NCBI GenBank assembly: GCA_028876335.1
Contig: JAGWSG010000022.1
Location: 1-38,183 of the forward strand
Length of the DNA stretch: 38,183 bases
Source: Acidobacteriota bacterium
GTDB taxonomy: Bacteria; Acidobacteriota; Terriglobia; Terriglobales; Acidobacteriaceae
Direction of reading: 5' to 3'
The notes beneath the pieces were generated by a model. That model was not told where the DNA came from and did not search any database. It saw nothing but the letters and a program-made list of their open reading frames with translations. Positions 15,719 to 23,544 of this stretch are shown one piece after another. The stretch's first letter is position 1. Every line of letters starts with the position of its first letter. Both the position numbers and the translations under genes were made by a program.

Positions 15719-16390
15719 ATGAAAGATGCCATCCACGTATCGAAGGAAAATTACCTGAAGGCCATTCTGGAAGCAGAAGCTGAGGGGCATCAGGTGATTC
15801 CTGCAATTTTGGCTCATTGGCTGGAGGTTTCGCCCCCGGCGGTCACCATGGCTCTCAAACGCCTCAAGCGTGACAGGCTTGCTGAAGTGGGCGAGGACGG
15901 GATCGTCCGCCTCACTGAGGGGGGGCGTGAAATTGCCTATAATACCGCTCTCCGCCACCATCTGATTGAGCGTATGTTGAGTGAAATCTTTGGGATGGAG
16001 TGGCATGAGATTCACGAAGAGGCTGAGCGCCTGGAGCATGCCGTCTCTCCCGCTTTTGAGGCAAAGCTGAAAGAGCGCCTGGGCGAAGGCGGCGCATGTC
16101 CCCACGGCAACGCGGTGCTTCCAGTAAGCCCTGCCTTGCGCAAGCAGAGTGGGCAATTACCGCTGTCCGAGGCTCTGGAAGGCGGCAAATACACGGTCAT
16201 CAGCCTGCAGGAGCGCGACCCTAAACTGCTGGAATTCCTTCATCGTATGGGGGTTGGCCCAGGCAGCGTACTGCGCGTCATCAGCCAGAACTACGACCAA
16301 ACCGTTTCAATTGAATTACCTGGGGGCAAATCAATCCTCGGTCGGCCAGCGGCTGAAGCAGTCTGGCTGAGGCTCAGTTCGGGCCAATAA
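15719..16390 (+). CDS. mntR: MntR-type DtxR-family metal-dependent repressor with FeoA-like domain
   Basis: The 223-residue protein has the three-part DtxR layout: winged helix (about 5-70), metal-binding dimerisation helices (75-125) and a C-terminal FeoA/SH3-like domain (about 148-222). The metal ligands can be matched: H80, E84, H99, E103, E106 and H107. E103 replaces the Cys102 of iron-sensing DtxR, as in manganese-sensing MntR, and the neighbouring mntH supports manganese. The position of DtxR Met10/MntR Asp8 is Asn11, which is unusual. With metal bound, such proteins bind DNA palindromes and repress uptake genes. The ATG at 15719 has no strong Shine-Dalgarno, but the reading begins exactly at the conserved helix. 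The likely target palindrome lies 16 bp past its stop. Confidence 0.88.
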   Translation: MKDAIHVSKENYLKAILEAEAEGHQVIPAILAHWLEVSPPAVTMALKRLKRDRLAEVGEDGIVRLTEGGREIAYNTALRHHLIERMLSEIFGMEWHEIHEEAERLEHAVSPAFEAKLKERLGEGGACPHGNAVLPVSPALRKQSGQLPLSEALEGGKYTVISLQERDPKLLEFLHRMGVGPGSVLRVISQNYDQTVSIELPGGKSILGRPAAEAVWLRLSSGQ

Positions 16391-16405
16391 ACGTATCTAA
16401 TCGGA

Positions 16406-16427
16406 TATATTAACTATAGTTAATATA
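16406..16427. promoter_or_regulatory. Perfect 22-bp palindrome, probable MntR operator for mntH
   Basis: TATATTAACTA and TAGTTAATATA join into a perfect 22-bp palindrome between the mntR stop and the mntH start. A promoter-like TATACT (16424-16429) overlaps its right end. An alternative pairing, TTAACT (16410-16415) with TATGCT (16434-16439) at 18-bp spacing, would also be covered. A repressor bound here would block mntH transcription. The location between a DtxR-type regulator and its usual target makes MntR the obvious ligand, by inference. Confidence 0.7.
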
Positions 16428-16527
16428 CTGTGGTATGCTTGGATTTGTTTGGCAGATATTGTTCTCAGAGCATCATCCAGCGATTTCGTAACTGAGGTCT
16501 TCTCTTTGTTCCGAAGTCGAGTTGAAT

Positions 16528-17928
16528 ATGTCCCAATCTGATTTGAATCGCGAAGCCAACGCAGAGCGCCTTACCCTCTCGCTCGAAGAGACGCACGCCT
16601 CGGTGGAAGTACCTCATCATGCTGCTGGATTCTGGGCGCAGTGGAAGGCATTCGTGGGCCCGGCGATCCTGGTCAGCGTCGGTTACATGGATCCCGGAAA
16701 CTGGGGAACAGACCTTGCGGGTGGCGCTCAGTTTCACTATGGCCTTCTCTGGGTGGTCGGGGTCGCCAGCATTATGGCGATCTTCATGCAGGTTCTTGCG
16801 GCCAGACTCGGAGTGGTGACAGGCAAGGGTCTGGCCCAATGCTGCCGCGACTGGTATCCGAAGTGGACGCGCGTTCCAAACTGGCTGTTGAGCGAGATCG
16901 CCATTGGAGCATGCGACCTGGCCGAAGTTCTCGGCAGCGCCGTTGCGCTGAATCTGCTCTTTCATATTCCGCTGCTTTGGGCCGTTATTATCACCGGGCT
17001 CGATGTGCTTATCCTTCTTGCTCTGCAGAACTTCGGCATGAGAACCATTGAGGCTATCGTGCTGGTGCTGATTGCCACCATCAGCGTCTGTTACTTTATT
17101 GAAATTTTCGTGCTTCCTGAAACCGCGCCTCAATTTCTGCAGATGGGGCGCGCGCTCTTTACGCCGAGTCTTAAACAGGCGGGCATGATCTACGTCGCCG
17201 TCGGAATTATTGGCGCCACGGTCATGCCTCACAACCTTTATCTGCACTCAGCGCTGGTGCAGAGCCGCAAATTGCAGAAGGACGATGCGTCGGTGCGCCG
17301 CGCAATCCAGTTCAATACCATTGACTCGGTCGTCGCACTCACAATCGCATTCTTTGTCAACGCTGCGATTCTGGTGCTGGCCGCCACAGTCTTCTTCGGG
17401 AAACAAAGCATTACCGTTGCCGGAGGGGAGGTCATTCACTTCACCGCAGACAGCGATTGGATCCGGGTCGCCTATCTCACACTCGCACCGTTGCTTGGAT
17501 CTGCCGTTGCCAGCATTCTGTTTGCCGTTGCACTGCTGGCAAGCGGCCAGAGCAGCACCATTACCGGCACACTGGCCGGGCAGGTAGTGATGGAAGGTTT
17601 TATGCATTGGCGCCTGCGCCCCTGGGTTCGGCGTCTCATTACCCGTACTGTGGCCATCCTGCCCGCTGTGCTTCTCATCGGTTTGCGCGGAGACAGCAGC
17701 GTGACCGACCTGCTGAACCTGAGCCAGGTGATTCTGGCTCTGCAACTACCCTTTGCCATGTTCCCATTGCTGCACTTTACAAGTTCGCGCCGCCGAATGG
17801 GGCAGTGGAAGAACAGCAAATTTCTGCTGATTGCGGGTTGGACGAGCGCTATTCTCATCACAGCGATGGATCTGTATGGATTACCCGACTTGCTGAAAGC
17901 ATCGTGGCAGGTTCTCGCGGGCAGTTAA
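16528..17928 (+). CDS. mntH: Nramp-family divalent metal (Mn2+) transporter MntH
   Basis: This 466-residue Nramp protein carries both metal-site signatures: 'DPGNWGTDLAGG' on the first unwound helix (D-P-G-N) and 'GATVMPHNLYLHS' (M-P-H-N) on the sixth. Eleven to twelve hydrophobic helices fill the rest. It is a proton-coupled importer of Mn2+ (and Fe2+) in the cytoplasmic membrane. I chose ATG 16528 (MSQSDLN); an in-frame TTG two codons earlier is possible, and the ribosome binding site is weak in either case. The hydrophilic N-terminus of about 35 residues is longer than in E. coli MntH. It is followed 25 bp later by a universal stress protein on the same strand, giving a likely mntH-usp transcript controlled by the palindrome. 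Confidence 0.94.
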   Translation: MSQSDLNREANAERLTLSLEETHASVEVPHHAAGFWAQWKAFVGPAILVSVGYMDPGNWGTDLAGGAQFHYGLLWVVGVASIMAIFMQVLAARLGVVTGKGLAQCCRDWYPKWTRVPNWLLSEIAIGACDLAEVLGSAVALNLLFHIPLLWAVIITGLDVLILLALQNFGMRTIEAIVLVLIATISVCYFIEIFVLPETAPQFLQMGRALFTPSLKQAGMIYVAVGIIGATVMPHNLYLHSALVQSRKLQKDDASVRRAIQFNTIDSVVALTIAFFVNAAILVLAATVFFGKQSITVAGGEVIHFTADSDWIRVAYLTLAPLLGSAVASILFAVALLASGQSSTITGTLAGQVVMEGFMHWRLRPWVRRLITRTVAILPAVLLIGLRGDSSVTDLLNLSQVILALQLPFAMFPLLHFTSSRRRMGQWKNSKFLLIAGWTSAILITAMDLYGLPDLLKASWQVLAGS

Positions 17929-17953
17929 GCCGCTCAAGAGGATTGGAAAGATT

Positions 17954-18370
17954 ATGTACAAGACGATCCTTGTAACCCTCGACGGCAAGGCCACGGACCG
18001 AGCAATCATCAACCACGTCAAAGAACTGGCGGCGCTCGCCGGTGGTCGCGTGGTGCTGTTGCATGTGGCAGACGGCTGGGCGGCAAGAACCTACGGAGCA
18101 GATGCCGTGAGTCCTGAGATTCGCGAAGACACTGCCTATCTTGCAGGTGTGAAGGATGAATTTCTGGCTGCGGGTATTGCCGCGGAAGCGGAACTCGCAT
18201 TCGGCGACCCCGTGCGGGAGATCGTCCGTTGGGTCCGGGAAAAGGGCTGCGACCTTGTCGCGATGAGCACGCACGGACACCGCTTTTTGGCGGACATCTT
18301 TCTCGGCACCACAGCCAGCCGCGTGCAGCACAGTATCAAGGTCCCTGTCCTGCTTCTGCGTGCAAAATAA
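17954..18370 (+). CDS. Universal stress protein (UspA family)
   Basis: A 138-residue single-domain Usp. It opens with 'YKTILVTLDG', the strand and Asp that contact adenine. It ends with 'LVAMSTHGHRFLADIFLGTTASRVQHSIKVPVLLLRAK'-type sequence, here split as G-H-R-F then L-G-T-T-A-S. The family ATP motif is G-x2-G-x9-G-(S/T); the second glycine is replaced (H-R-F), so ATP binding may be reduced. Usp proteins are cytoplasmic and modulate stress survival. The start ATG 17954 has GGAAAG upstream. Linkage to mntH suggests a role during manganese or oxidative stress, but that is inferred from position only. It converges on the cupin gene with a 10-bp gap. Confidence 0.88.
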   Translation: MYKTILVTLDGKATDRAIINHVKELAALAGGRVVLLHVADGWAARTYGADAVSPEIREDTAYLAGVKDEFLAAGIAAEAELAFGDPVREIVRWVREKGCDLVAMSTHGHRFLADIFLGTTASRVQHSIKVPVLLLRAK

Positions 18371-18380
18371 TTCCTGAGAA

Positions 18381-18815
18381 TCAGTATGAGATGGTCCGAA
18401 TGAAGTCCTTCGCTGTGCCGTGAATCGGATCGATGAATGTAACGTCCGAAGGATCGCGCCGCGGCGTATCCACTGAGAACACAATGAGCGGAGCTTCCAC
18501 AATTTCAGGAATGCTGTGCACTGTATTGCGCCGGAAGAAGAGCAGCTGCCCGGGGCCGAGTTCAACCGGATCGCCGCCATCGACAACGAACTTGCCGCGT
18601 CCCTGGATGACGAGCAAATACTCATCGCAGGTCCTGTGAAAATGCGCCGGCGCCGGCTTGTAAATGCGGAAGAGACGCGAGCTTGCAGCTGGTTCGTCGG
18701 TCAAACGCATATCCAGCAGCATGGTCTCTGCCGAGGGTGGGAACTTGCCGGCGAGAGCTTCGAGGTTGAAGGTTGAAGTAACTTTGCTGTTTGCTGCTGT
18801 CTTAACCGAATCCAT
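18381..18815 (-). CDS. Single-domain cupin protein
   Basis: A 144-residue beta-barrel cupin. Motif 1 reads 'PAHFHRTCDEYLLVIQGRGKF', with metal ligands in the order H-x-H-x4-E and the conserved glycine. Motif 2 is 'PGQLLFFRRNTVHSI', with the last His ligand. No second domain is present. Such small cupins bind a metal and act as dioxygenases, isomerases or sensors; substrate and role are open. On the minus strand an AAGGTGG ribosome binding site precedes the ATG at 18813-18815. It is divergent from nnr and convergent with the usp gene. Confidence 0.85.
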   Translation of the reverse strand: MDSVKTAANSKVTSTFNLEALAGKFPPSAETMLLDMRLTDEPAASSRLFRIYKPAPAHFHRTCDEYLLVIQGRGKFVVDGGDPVELGPGQLLFFRRNTVHSIPEIVEAPLIVFSVDTPRRDPSDVTFIDPIHGTAKDFIRTISY

Positions 18816-18890
18816 GGTTCCACCTTATCGGTAATGTGTTTGATGTCACAATCCTGCCGGGTTGCAAGCGAAGCCGCTACCATAATAGCC

Positions 18891-20528
18891 ATGCGCGTTC
18901 TTTCCGCGGCGGAGATGCAGGCCTGCGACCGGCTGACAGCTGAACAATTCGGCGTGCCCTCGCTTGCGCTGATGCGCAACGCCGCCGCTGCGGTGGCGGC
19001 GTTTGTGCAAAGTTATTTTGTTCAAGCCAGGCGCGTAACGGTTCTGTGCGGCCGGGGCAATAACGGCGGCGATGGCCTGATGACCGCGCGCCTCTTGGCT
19101 CAACGAGGACTGGAAGTCACGACCATTCTGCTGGGCGCGCCGGCAAGTTTGAAGGGAGACGCGGCCGACGCCTGGCGCGAACTGGCAACTCCAGTTCACG
19201 GAAGCGTTCGCGCTGTAACGGAGTCCGGTGAGTTGGCTTCTCTGCGTAACGCGCTCAAGACTGATCTCGTTATCGATGCAGTTGTGGGTACCGGATTTCA
19301 GCCTCCGCTTAAGGGGCTCGCTTTGGCTGCGCTCGAGTGGCTTCACACGTGCACGGCTCCTGTACTTGCCATCGATTTGCCTTCCGGTTGGCCCGCCGAT
19401 GTGACTTCGGAGTTGGTTGAAGGTCCGGTTTTTCCCGCGGATGCGGTGGTGACGTTCACCTCTCCTAAACCTGCGCATGTCTTCGGCGCGCTCACGCGAA
19501 AATGGAATCAACCCATCGTCGTGGCGCCAATTGGATCGCCGGACGAGGCAATTCGTTCGCAACAATGCGTACGATGGGCGGGGTCATCCTTGGTCCTTGC
19601 GCAGGCGCCGCGTTCGCGTTCCTCAAACAAAGGCAACTTTGGTCACGTTCTTGTTGTTGGCGGCGCAATGGGGTCGGCAGGCGGAAAGGCCGGCGCGCCA
19701 ACAATGGCATCACTCGCAGCCTTGCGTACAGGTGCGGGACTTGTGACGGCAGCTGTGCCTGCGCCTGCACTTCCTGTTGTCGCATCCTATGCGCCTGAAC
19801 TGATGACGATGCCGTTGACTTCGACACGCAGCGGAGAAATTGCGGCATCCAACGGAACGCAACCGAAACTCGCCGCATTACTCAAGGGCAAAACAGTTCT
19901 AGCGGTTGGCCCGGGGCTGGGACAGAGTGCAGGCACCGCGCAGTTTCTCGCGGCGCTGTTGTCGTCCGAAAAGATACCAATCGTGATGGACGCGGATGCA
20001 TTGAACCTGCTCGCCGCAAGGCCACGTTTGCTTGCCGCACTCAGTAAACACGCAAAGAGCGGACGGCCGATTGTCTTGACACCACATCCGGGTGAGATGG
20101 CACGGCTTTGCGGTAAGACTGTCGCTGAAGTTCAGGAAAATCGTGTGAATATCGCACGCAACTTCGCAAAGAAATATGGTGTCACGCTTGTCCTCAAGGG
20201 CTGGCGCACGCTTATTGCGCATCCTGATGGTGAAATAGCCGTGAATACGACAGGGAACCCAGGCATGGCAAAAGGTGGAAGCGGCGACGTGCTGACAGGC
20301 ATTGTTGCGGGAATGTTGGCACAGCATCCGGCTGAAACTGCGCGTGCTGTGGAAGCTGCAGTGTGTTTGCACGGCCTGGCAGCGGATATTGCCGTGCGTG
20401 AAAGAGGCGAGCGGGTGTTGCTTGCTACAGATACACTGAATGCATTTTCGCAGGCTTTTCGTTTTGGATTTCGTGCCGATAACGGTTATGTTTGGTTGCA
20501 GGGGCTTTGTTCGCAAGCATGTCCTTAA
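18891..20528 (+). CDS. nnr: Bifunctional NAD(P)H-hydrate epimerase / ADP-dependent dehydratase
   Basis: The 545-residue fusion repairs hydrated NADH and NADPH. The N-terminal epimerase domain starts MRVLSAAEMQACDR and holds 'GRGNNGGDG' (residues 54-62) and 'LVIDAVVGTGF'. The C-terminal ribokinase-like dehydratase domain contains 'GKTVLAVGPGLGQS', 'VMDADALNLL' and 'NPGMAKGGSGDVLTG' (about 456-470), the nucleotide site with its catalytic Asp. Usually this last motif is PGMATGGTGD; K and S substitutions are mild variants. The ATG at 18891 starts at the family consensus; an ATG at 18834 would add 19 residues. The next gene, tsaE, begins 10 bp downstream, a common nnr-tsaE pairing. Confidence 0.94.
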   Translation: MRVLSAAEMQACDRLTAEQFGVPSLALMRNAAAAVAAFVQSYFVQARRVTVLCGRGNNGGDGLMTARLLAQRGLEVTTILLGAPASLKGDAADAWRELATPVHGSVRAVTESGELASLRNALKTDLVIDAVVGTGFQPPLKGLALAALEWLHTCTAPVLAIDLPSGWPADVTSELVEGPVFPADAVVTFTSPKPAHVFGALTRKWNQPIVVAPIGSPDEAIRSQQCVRWAGSSLVLAQAPRSRSSNKGNFGHVLVVGGAMGSAGGKAGAPTMASLAALRTGAGLVTAAVPAPALPVVASYAPELMTMPLTSTRSGEIAASNGTQPKLAALLKGKTVLAVGPGLGQSAGTAQFLAALLSSEKIPIVMDADALNLLAARPRLLAALSKHAKSGRPIVLTPHPGEMARLCGKTVAEVQENRVNIARNFAKKYGVTLVLKGWRTLIAHPDGEIAVNTTGNPGMAKGGSGDVLTGIVAGMLAQHPAETARAVEAAVCLHGLAADIAVRERGERVLLATDTLNAFSQAFRFGFRADNGYVWLQGLCSQACP

Positions 20529-20538
20529 GGGTTGAGGA

Positions 20539-21006
20539 ATGACGGGCGCAGTGGCAGAGGGCAAAAAATTCGAGTTCACCACGCAAAGCGGAACCGACAC
20601 GATTGACGTGGGCCGAAAGTTGGCTGCCGTGCTGCAACCGCCTCAGTTGCTGGTGCTGCGCGGTGATCTGGGCACCGGCAAGACAACCCTGGTGAAGGGA
20701 ATTGCGCAGGCGCTCGATGCCGCCGATGCCGATGAGGTGACCAGCCCGACCTTCACGCTGATCCACGAGTATGAAGGCGTGCGCGAAGGCAGGCCGGTCA
20801 AGCTTTATCATCTGGATGTGTACCGCCTGGAAGGCGAGCGCCAACTCGAGTCCCTGGGGATTGAAGACCTGCTGACGGACGATGCCATTGTGCTGGTGGA
20901 GTGGGGCGAAAAGTTCAAAAGCATTCGCAAACGTGCAACCGGCGAAATCTCCATTGCGGCTACGGGCGGCGATGGGCGCACCATCACTGTAATGCTGAAG
21001 GACTAG
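20539..21006 (+). CDS. tsaE: tRNA t6A biosynthesis ATPase TsaE
   Basis: The 155-residue P-loop ATPase has Walker A 'GDLGTGKTT' (42-50), 'VTSPTFTLIHEYEG' and 'LYHLDVYRLEG', all TsaE hallmarks, and 'LVEWGEKF' near the end. TsaE works with TsaB and TsaD to recycle the complex that puts threonylcarbamoyl on A37 of tRNAs decoding ANN codons. It follows nnr by 10 bp; AAGG seven to eight bases before the ATG overlaps the nnr stop. tsaB is 11 kb away in this window. Confidence 0.96.
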   Translation: MTGAVAEGKKFEFTTQSGTDTIDVGRKLAAVLQPPQLLVLRGDLGTGKTTLVKGIAQALDAADADEVTSPTFTLIHEYEGVREGRPVKLYHLDVYRLEGERQLESLGIEDLLTDDAIVLVEWGEKFKSIRKRATGEISIAATGGDGRTITVMLKD

Positions 21007-21055
21007 TCTCTGCAGGTTTGCCTTTCGGGCAGTAAGTGCCGCATCCTTAAAGACA

Positions 21056-21697
21056 GTGAACGGCATTTCCCAAACTGAACATTCGACAAATTGCTGCAGT
21101 GCAAACTGCTCAGAGCAGCCAGTTCTGTCTCGCACAGTCGCGTGGCTTCAGGGCGTTACCCTTGCATGGATGCTGCTGGAGTGCGGAATCGCGCTGTATG
21201 CGGCAGTGCGCGCGCATAGCGTTGCGTTGCTCGCTTTCGGATCTGACAGCTTTGTTGAACTTCTCTCGGCGGTGGTTGTGCTCCTGCAGTTTGCGCCGCG
21301 CTATGGGCTGAGCAAATCTCGCGCCGAGCGTGCTGCTGCAATCCTGCTGTTTACGTTGGCCGCTGTGGTGATCGTCATTTCAATCGTCACCTGGAGCGAC
21401 GTTGCAGAGACAAGCAAATTGGGAATGACGATTACCGCACTTGCCCTCGTCGTGATGCCAGTGCTCGCTGCCTTGAAGCGCAGAGAGGCTCGAGCAATCA
21501 ATAACGGCGCTCTGGCAGCGGACGCTGCCCAGTCCGCCACGTGTGCCTATCTGGCCGCTGTTACATTCCTGGGGCTTGCGGCAAACGCAACGTGGCACAT
21601 TGCATGGATCGATTCGCTTGCTGCTATGGTGGCAGTGCCGATTCTCGTAGTGGAAGGTCGCCGCACCTGGCGTGGCGAGGGCTGCGGGTGCTGCTGA
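21056..21697 (+). CDS. CDF-like cation transporter with cysteine-rich ends
   Basis: A 213-residue protein with six hydrophobic helices arranged like cation diffusion facilitators. Helix 2 has 'FGSDSFVELLSA', where Asp and Glu sit in the usual H/D-x3-D metal-site position. Helix 5 has 'ALAADAAQSATC', with Asp again at the expected place. The cytoplasmic C-terminal metal-sensing domain of classical CDF proteins is absent. Both termini carry cysteines: 'NCCSANCSE' near residue 12 and 'GCGCC' at the very end, possibly metal-collecting tails. The GTG start at 21056 has only a weak ribosome binding site, so the start is uncertain, but the N-terminal Cys cluster is in frame. The metal is unknown; Zn, Co or Cd are family candidates. 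It is probably co-transcribed with tsaE, 49 bp upstream. Confidence 0.72.
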   Translation: MNGISQTEHSTNCCSANCSEQPVLSRTVAWLQGVTLAWMLLECGIALYAAVRAHSVALLAFGSDSFVELLSAVVVLLQFAPRYGLSKSRAERAAAILLFTLAAVVIVISIVTWSDVAETSKLGMTITALALVVMPVLAALKRREARAINNGALAADAAQSATCAYLAAVTFLGLAANATWHIAWIDSLAAMVAVPILVVEGRRTWRGEGCGCC

Positions 21698-21770
21698 TGA
21701 GAGACAGCCTATAGAATCGCAAATTGAAGCGGTGGCCCGATATGGTCTGCCCGTGTGGTGAGCCCAGGCG

Positions 21771-22775
21771 ATGATGCGCATTCCGTTTGCGGATACGATC
21801 CAAACTCTTACCTCGATTCTGATCCGGAATGGCTTTGCGCCGGAACGTGCTGCAGCCTGTGCGCTGCTATTTGCCGAAACGACAAGAGATGGTGTACTGA
21901 CGCACGGTGTGGCGCGATTTCCGCGCTTTGTAGCAACCATTCGCAACGGCAGTGTGGACCCCGCGGCCGAGCCCGTGCGCCTGACGGGGTTTGGGGCTCT
22001 TGAGCGCTGGGATGGCTCCAAGGGCCCGGGCAACCTGAACGCGACCGCAATGATGAATCGCGTGATTGAACTGAGCAGGGCACATGGCGTGGGCTGCGTT
22101 GCGCTTCGCAACACCAACCACTGGATGCGCGGCGGCACTTACGGATGGCAGGCTGCGGGCGCCGGCTTCATTGGCATTTGCTGGACTAACACGATGCCAA
22201 ATCTTCCGCCGTGGGGCGGCGTGGAGCGTGCGATTGGCAACAACCCGCTTGTGATGGGCGTTCCGCGCAAAAGCGGCGCGGTGGTTCTGGATATGGCCAT
22301 GTCGCAGTTTTCCTACGGAGCGATTGAGAAGTATCGGCGAAATGGCGAGTTGCTTCCGGTCGACGGTGGCTTCGATATCGCAGGAAATCTCACTCGAAAT
22401 CCGGCAGAAATTGAGGAGTCATGGCGGCCACTTCCAGCTGGATTGTGGAAGGGGTCAGGCTTGTCAATTGTGCTGGACGTAATGGCTGCGACTTTGTCGC
22501 TGGGTAATGCGACACATGCAATCTCCCGCGATTTTCTGCATGAGACGTCGCTCTCGCAGATGTTTATCGCAATCAACCCTGCGGCGCTTGGCGGTACTGA
22601 AGAAGCGGAACGAATTGCCGACGAGGTTGTTGCGTCGGTGCACGCATGCGCGCCTGCTGATGCGGCGAAGCCGGTACGTTATCCGGGGGAAGAGACCTTG
22701 CGCAAACGCGAGGAGAATGCGCGACTGGGGCTTCCGGTGGATGAGTCTCTATGGCAAGAGATTCTGGCTCTATAA
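21771..22775 (+). CDS. yiaK: 2,3-diketo-L-gulonate reductase-like (YiaK/DlgD), Ldh2 family oxidoreductase
   Basis: The 334-residue protein aligns by memory along its full length with E. coli YiaK. Shared stretches include 'SHGVNRFPRF'-like 'THGVARFPRF', 'VALRNTNHWMRGG', 'YGWQAA', 'GICWTN' and 'LPVDGGFD', and the C-terminal 'WKGSGLSIVLD'. The His of 'THGV' is the catalytic region. YiaK reduces 2,3-diketo-L-gulonate with NADH in L-ascorbate/L-xylose-type carbon use. No other yia or ula genes are nearby, so the physiological substrate may differ. There are two possible ATGs in tandem at 21771 and 21774. The gene ends 1 bp from the converging fabI stop. Confidence 0.9.
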   Translation: MMRIPFADTIQTLTSILIRNGFAPERAAACALLFAETTRDGVLTHGVARFPRFVATIRNGSVDPAAEPVRLTGFGALERWDGSKGPGNLNATAMMNRVIELSRAHGVGCVALRNTNHWMRGGTYGWQAAGAGFIGICWTNTMPNLPPWGGVERAIGNNPLVMGVPRKSGAVVLDMAMSQFSYGAIEKYRRNGELLPVDGGFDIAGNLTRNPAEIEESWRPLPAGLWKGSGLSIVLDVMAATLSLGNATHAISRDFLHETSLSQMFIAINPAALGGTEEAERIADEVVASVHACAPADAAKPVRYPGEETLRKREENARLGLPVDESLWQEILAL

Positions 22776-22776
22776 G

Positions 22777-23544
22777 TTAGAAGCCCATTACGTTGTAGCC
22801 GCAGTCGACGTAAATGGTTTCGCCGGTGACGGCGCTGGCCAGGTCGCTGGCGAGATAGAGGGCGGTTCCACCAACCTCAATTTGGTCGACATTGCGCTTG
22901 AGCGGGGCCCGGTCGGCGGCTGCCTTGAGCATGTCGCCCAGCGCTCCGATTCCGCGGGCGGCGAGGGTCTTGATTGGGCCAGCAGAAATGGCGTTGACGC
23001 GGATGTTTTTGGGGCCCAGGTCCCAGGCGAGATAGCGCACCGAACACTCGAGTGAAGCCTTGGCAAGCGCCATTACGTTATAGTGCGGAACAACTTTCTC
23101 CGCTGCGTAGTAGGAGAGAGTCATGATGCTTCCGCCATCGGTCATGAGGGGGGCGGCGGCGCGGCTGACGGCGATGAGCGAGTAGACACTGACGTCGTGC
23201 GCGATGCGGAAACCTTCGCGGCTGGTGTTGATGAACTCACCTTTCAGGTCTTCTGCAGGTGCATAGGCGACGGCGTGCACGAGGATGTCGATTTTGCCGT
23301 ACTTTTCCTTGAGAGATTTGAAGAGGAATTCGATTTCGGAATCGGAGGAAACGTCGCACTGGAAGCCTGAGGCGCCAGGCAGGTCATTGATAAGTCCTTC
23401 AGCCTCAGAGCGCATGCGCTCGTTCTGGTAGCAGATCGCCATGGTTGCGCCGGCTTCATGCAGCTTCTGTGCGATGCCCCAGGCGATGGAACGCTTGTTG
23501 GCCAGACCAAAGACGACTGCTGTTTTGCCCTTTAGATCGATCAT
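22777..23544 (-). CDS. fabI: Enoyl-ACP reductase (NADH) FabI
   Basis: This 255-residue short-chain dehydrogenase carries FabI-specific features. The NAD-binding start is 'VFGLANKRSIAWGIAQ', with 'YYAAEKVVPHYNVMALAKASLE' at the active site: Y145, Y155 and K162 match E. coli Y146, Y156 and K163. It ends 'YVDCGYNVMGF'. It reduces trans-2-enoyl-ACP in the last step of each fatty-acid elongation round. The E. coli Gly93 position is Ala here. On the minus strand GGAGG lies about 12 bases before the ATG, an unusually wide spacing. It is a single gene, with the convergent partner yiaK. Confidence 0.96.
   Translation of the reverse strand: MIDLKGKTAVVFGLANKRSIAWGIAQKLHEAGATMAICYQNERMRSEAEGLINDLPGASGFQCDVSSDSEIEFLFKSLKEKYGKIDILVHAVAYAPAEDLKGEFINTSREGFRIAHDVSVYSLIAVSRAAAPLMTDGGSIMTLSYYAAEKVVPHYNVMALAKASLECSVRYLAWDLGPKNIRVNAISAGPIKTLAARGIGALGDMLKAAADRAPLKRNVDQIEVGGTALYLASDLASAVTGETIYVDCGYNVMGF

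Noticed and set aside
21380..22138. 252-residue leftward frame under the CDF-like gene and yiaK
   Set aside because: It spans two real genes and the gap between them, has no family signal and is explained as a shadow.
23266..23280. Ala at the FabI position matching E. coli Gly93, considered as a triclosan-tolerance mark
   Set aside because: To my knowledge Ala at this position also occurs in triclosan-sensitive FabI such as that of Staphylococcus aureus, so it is not informative.
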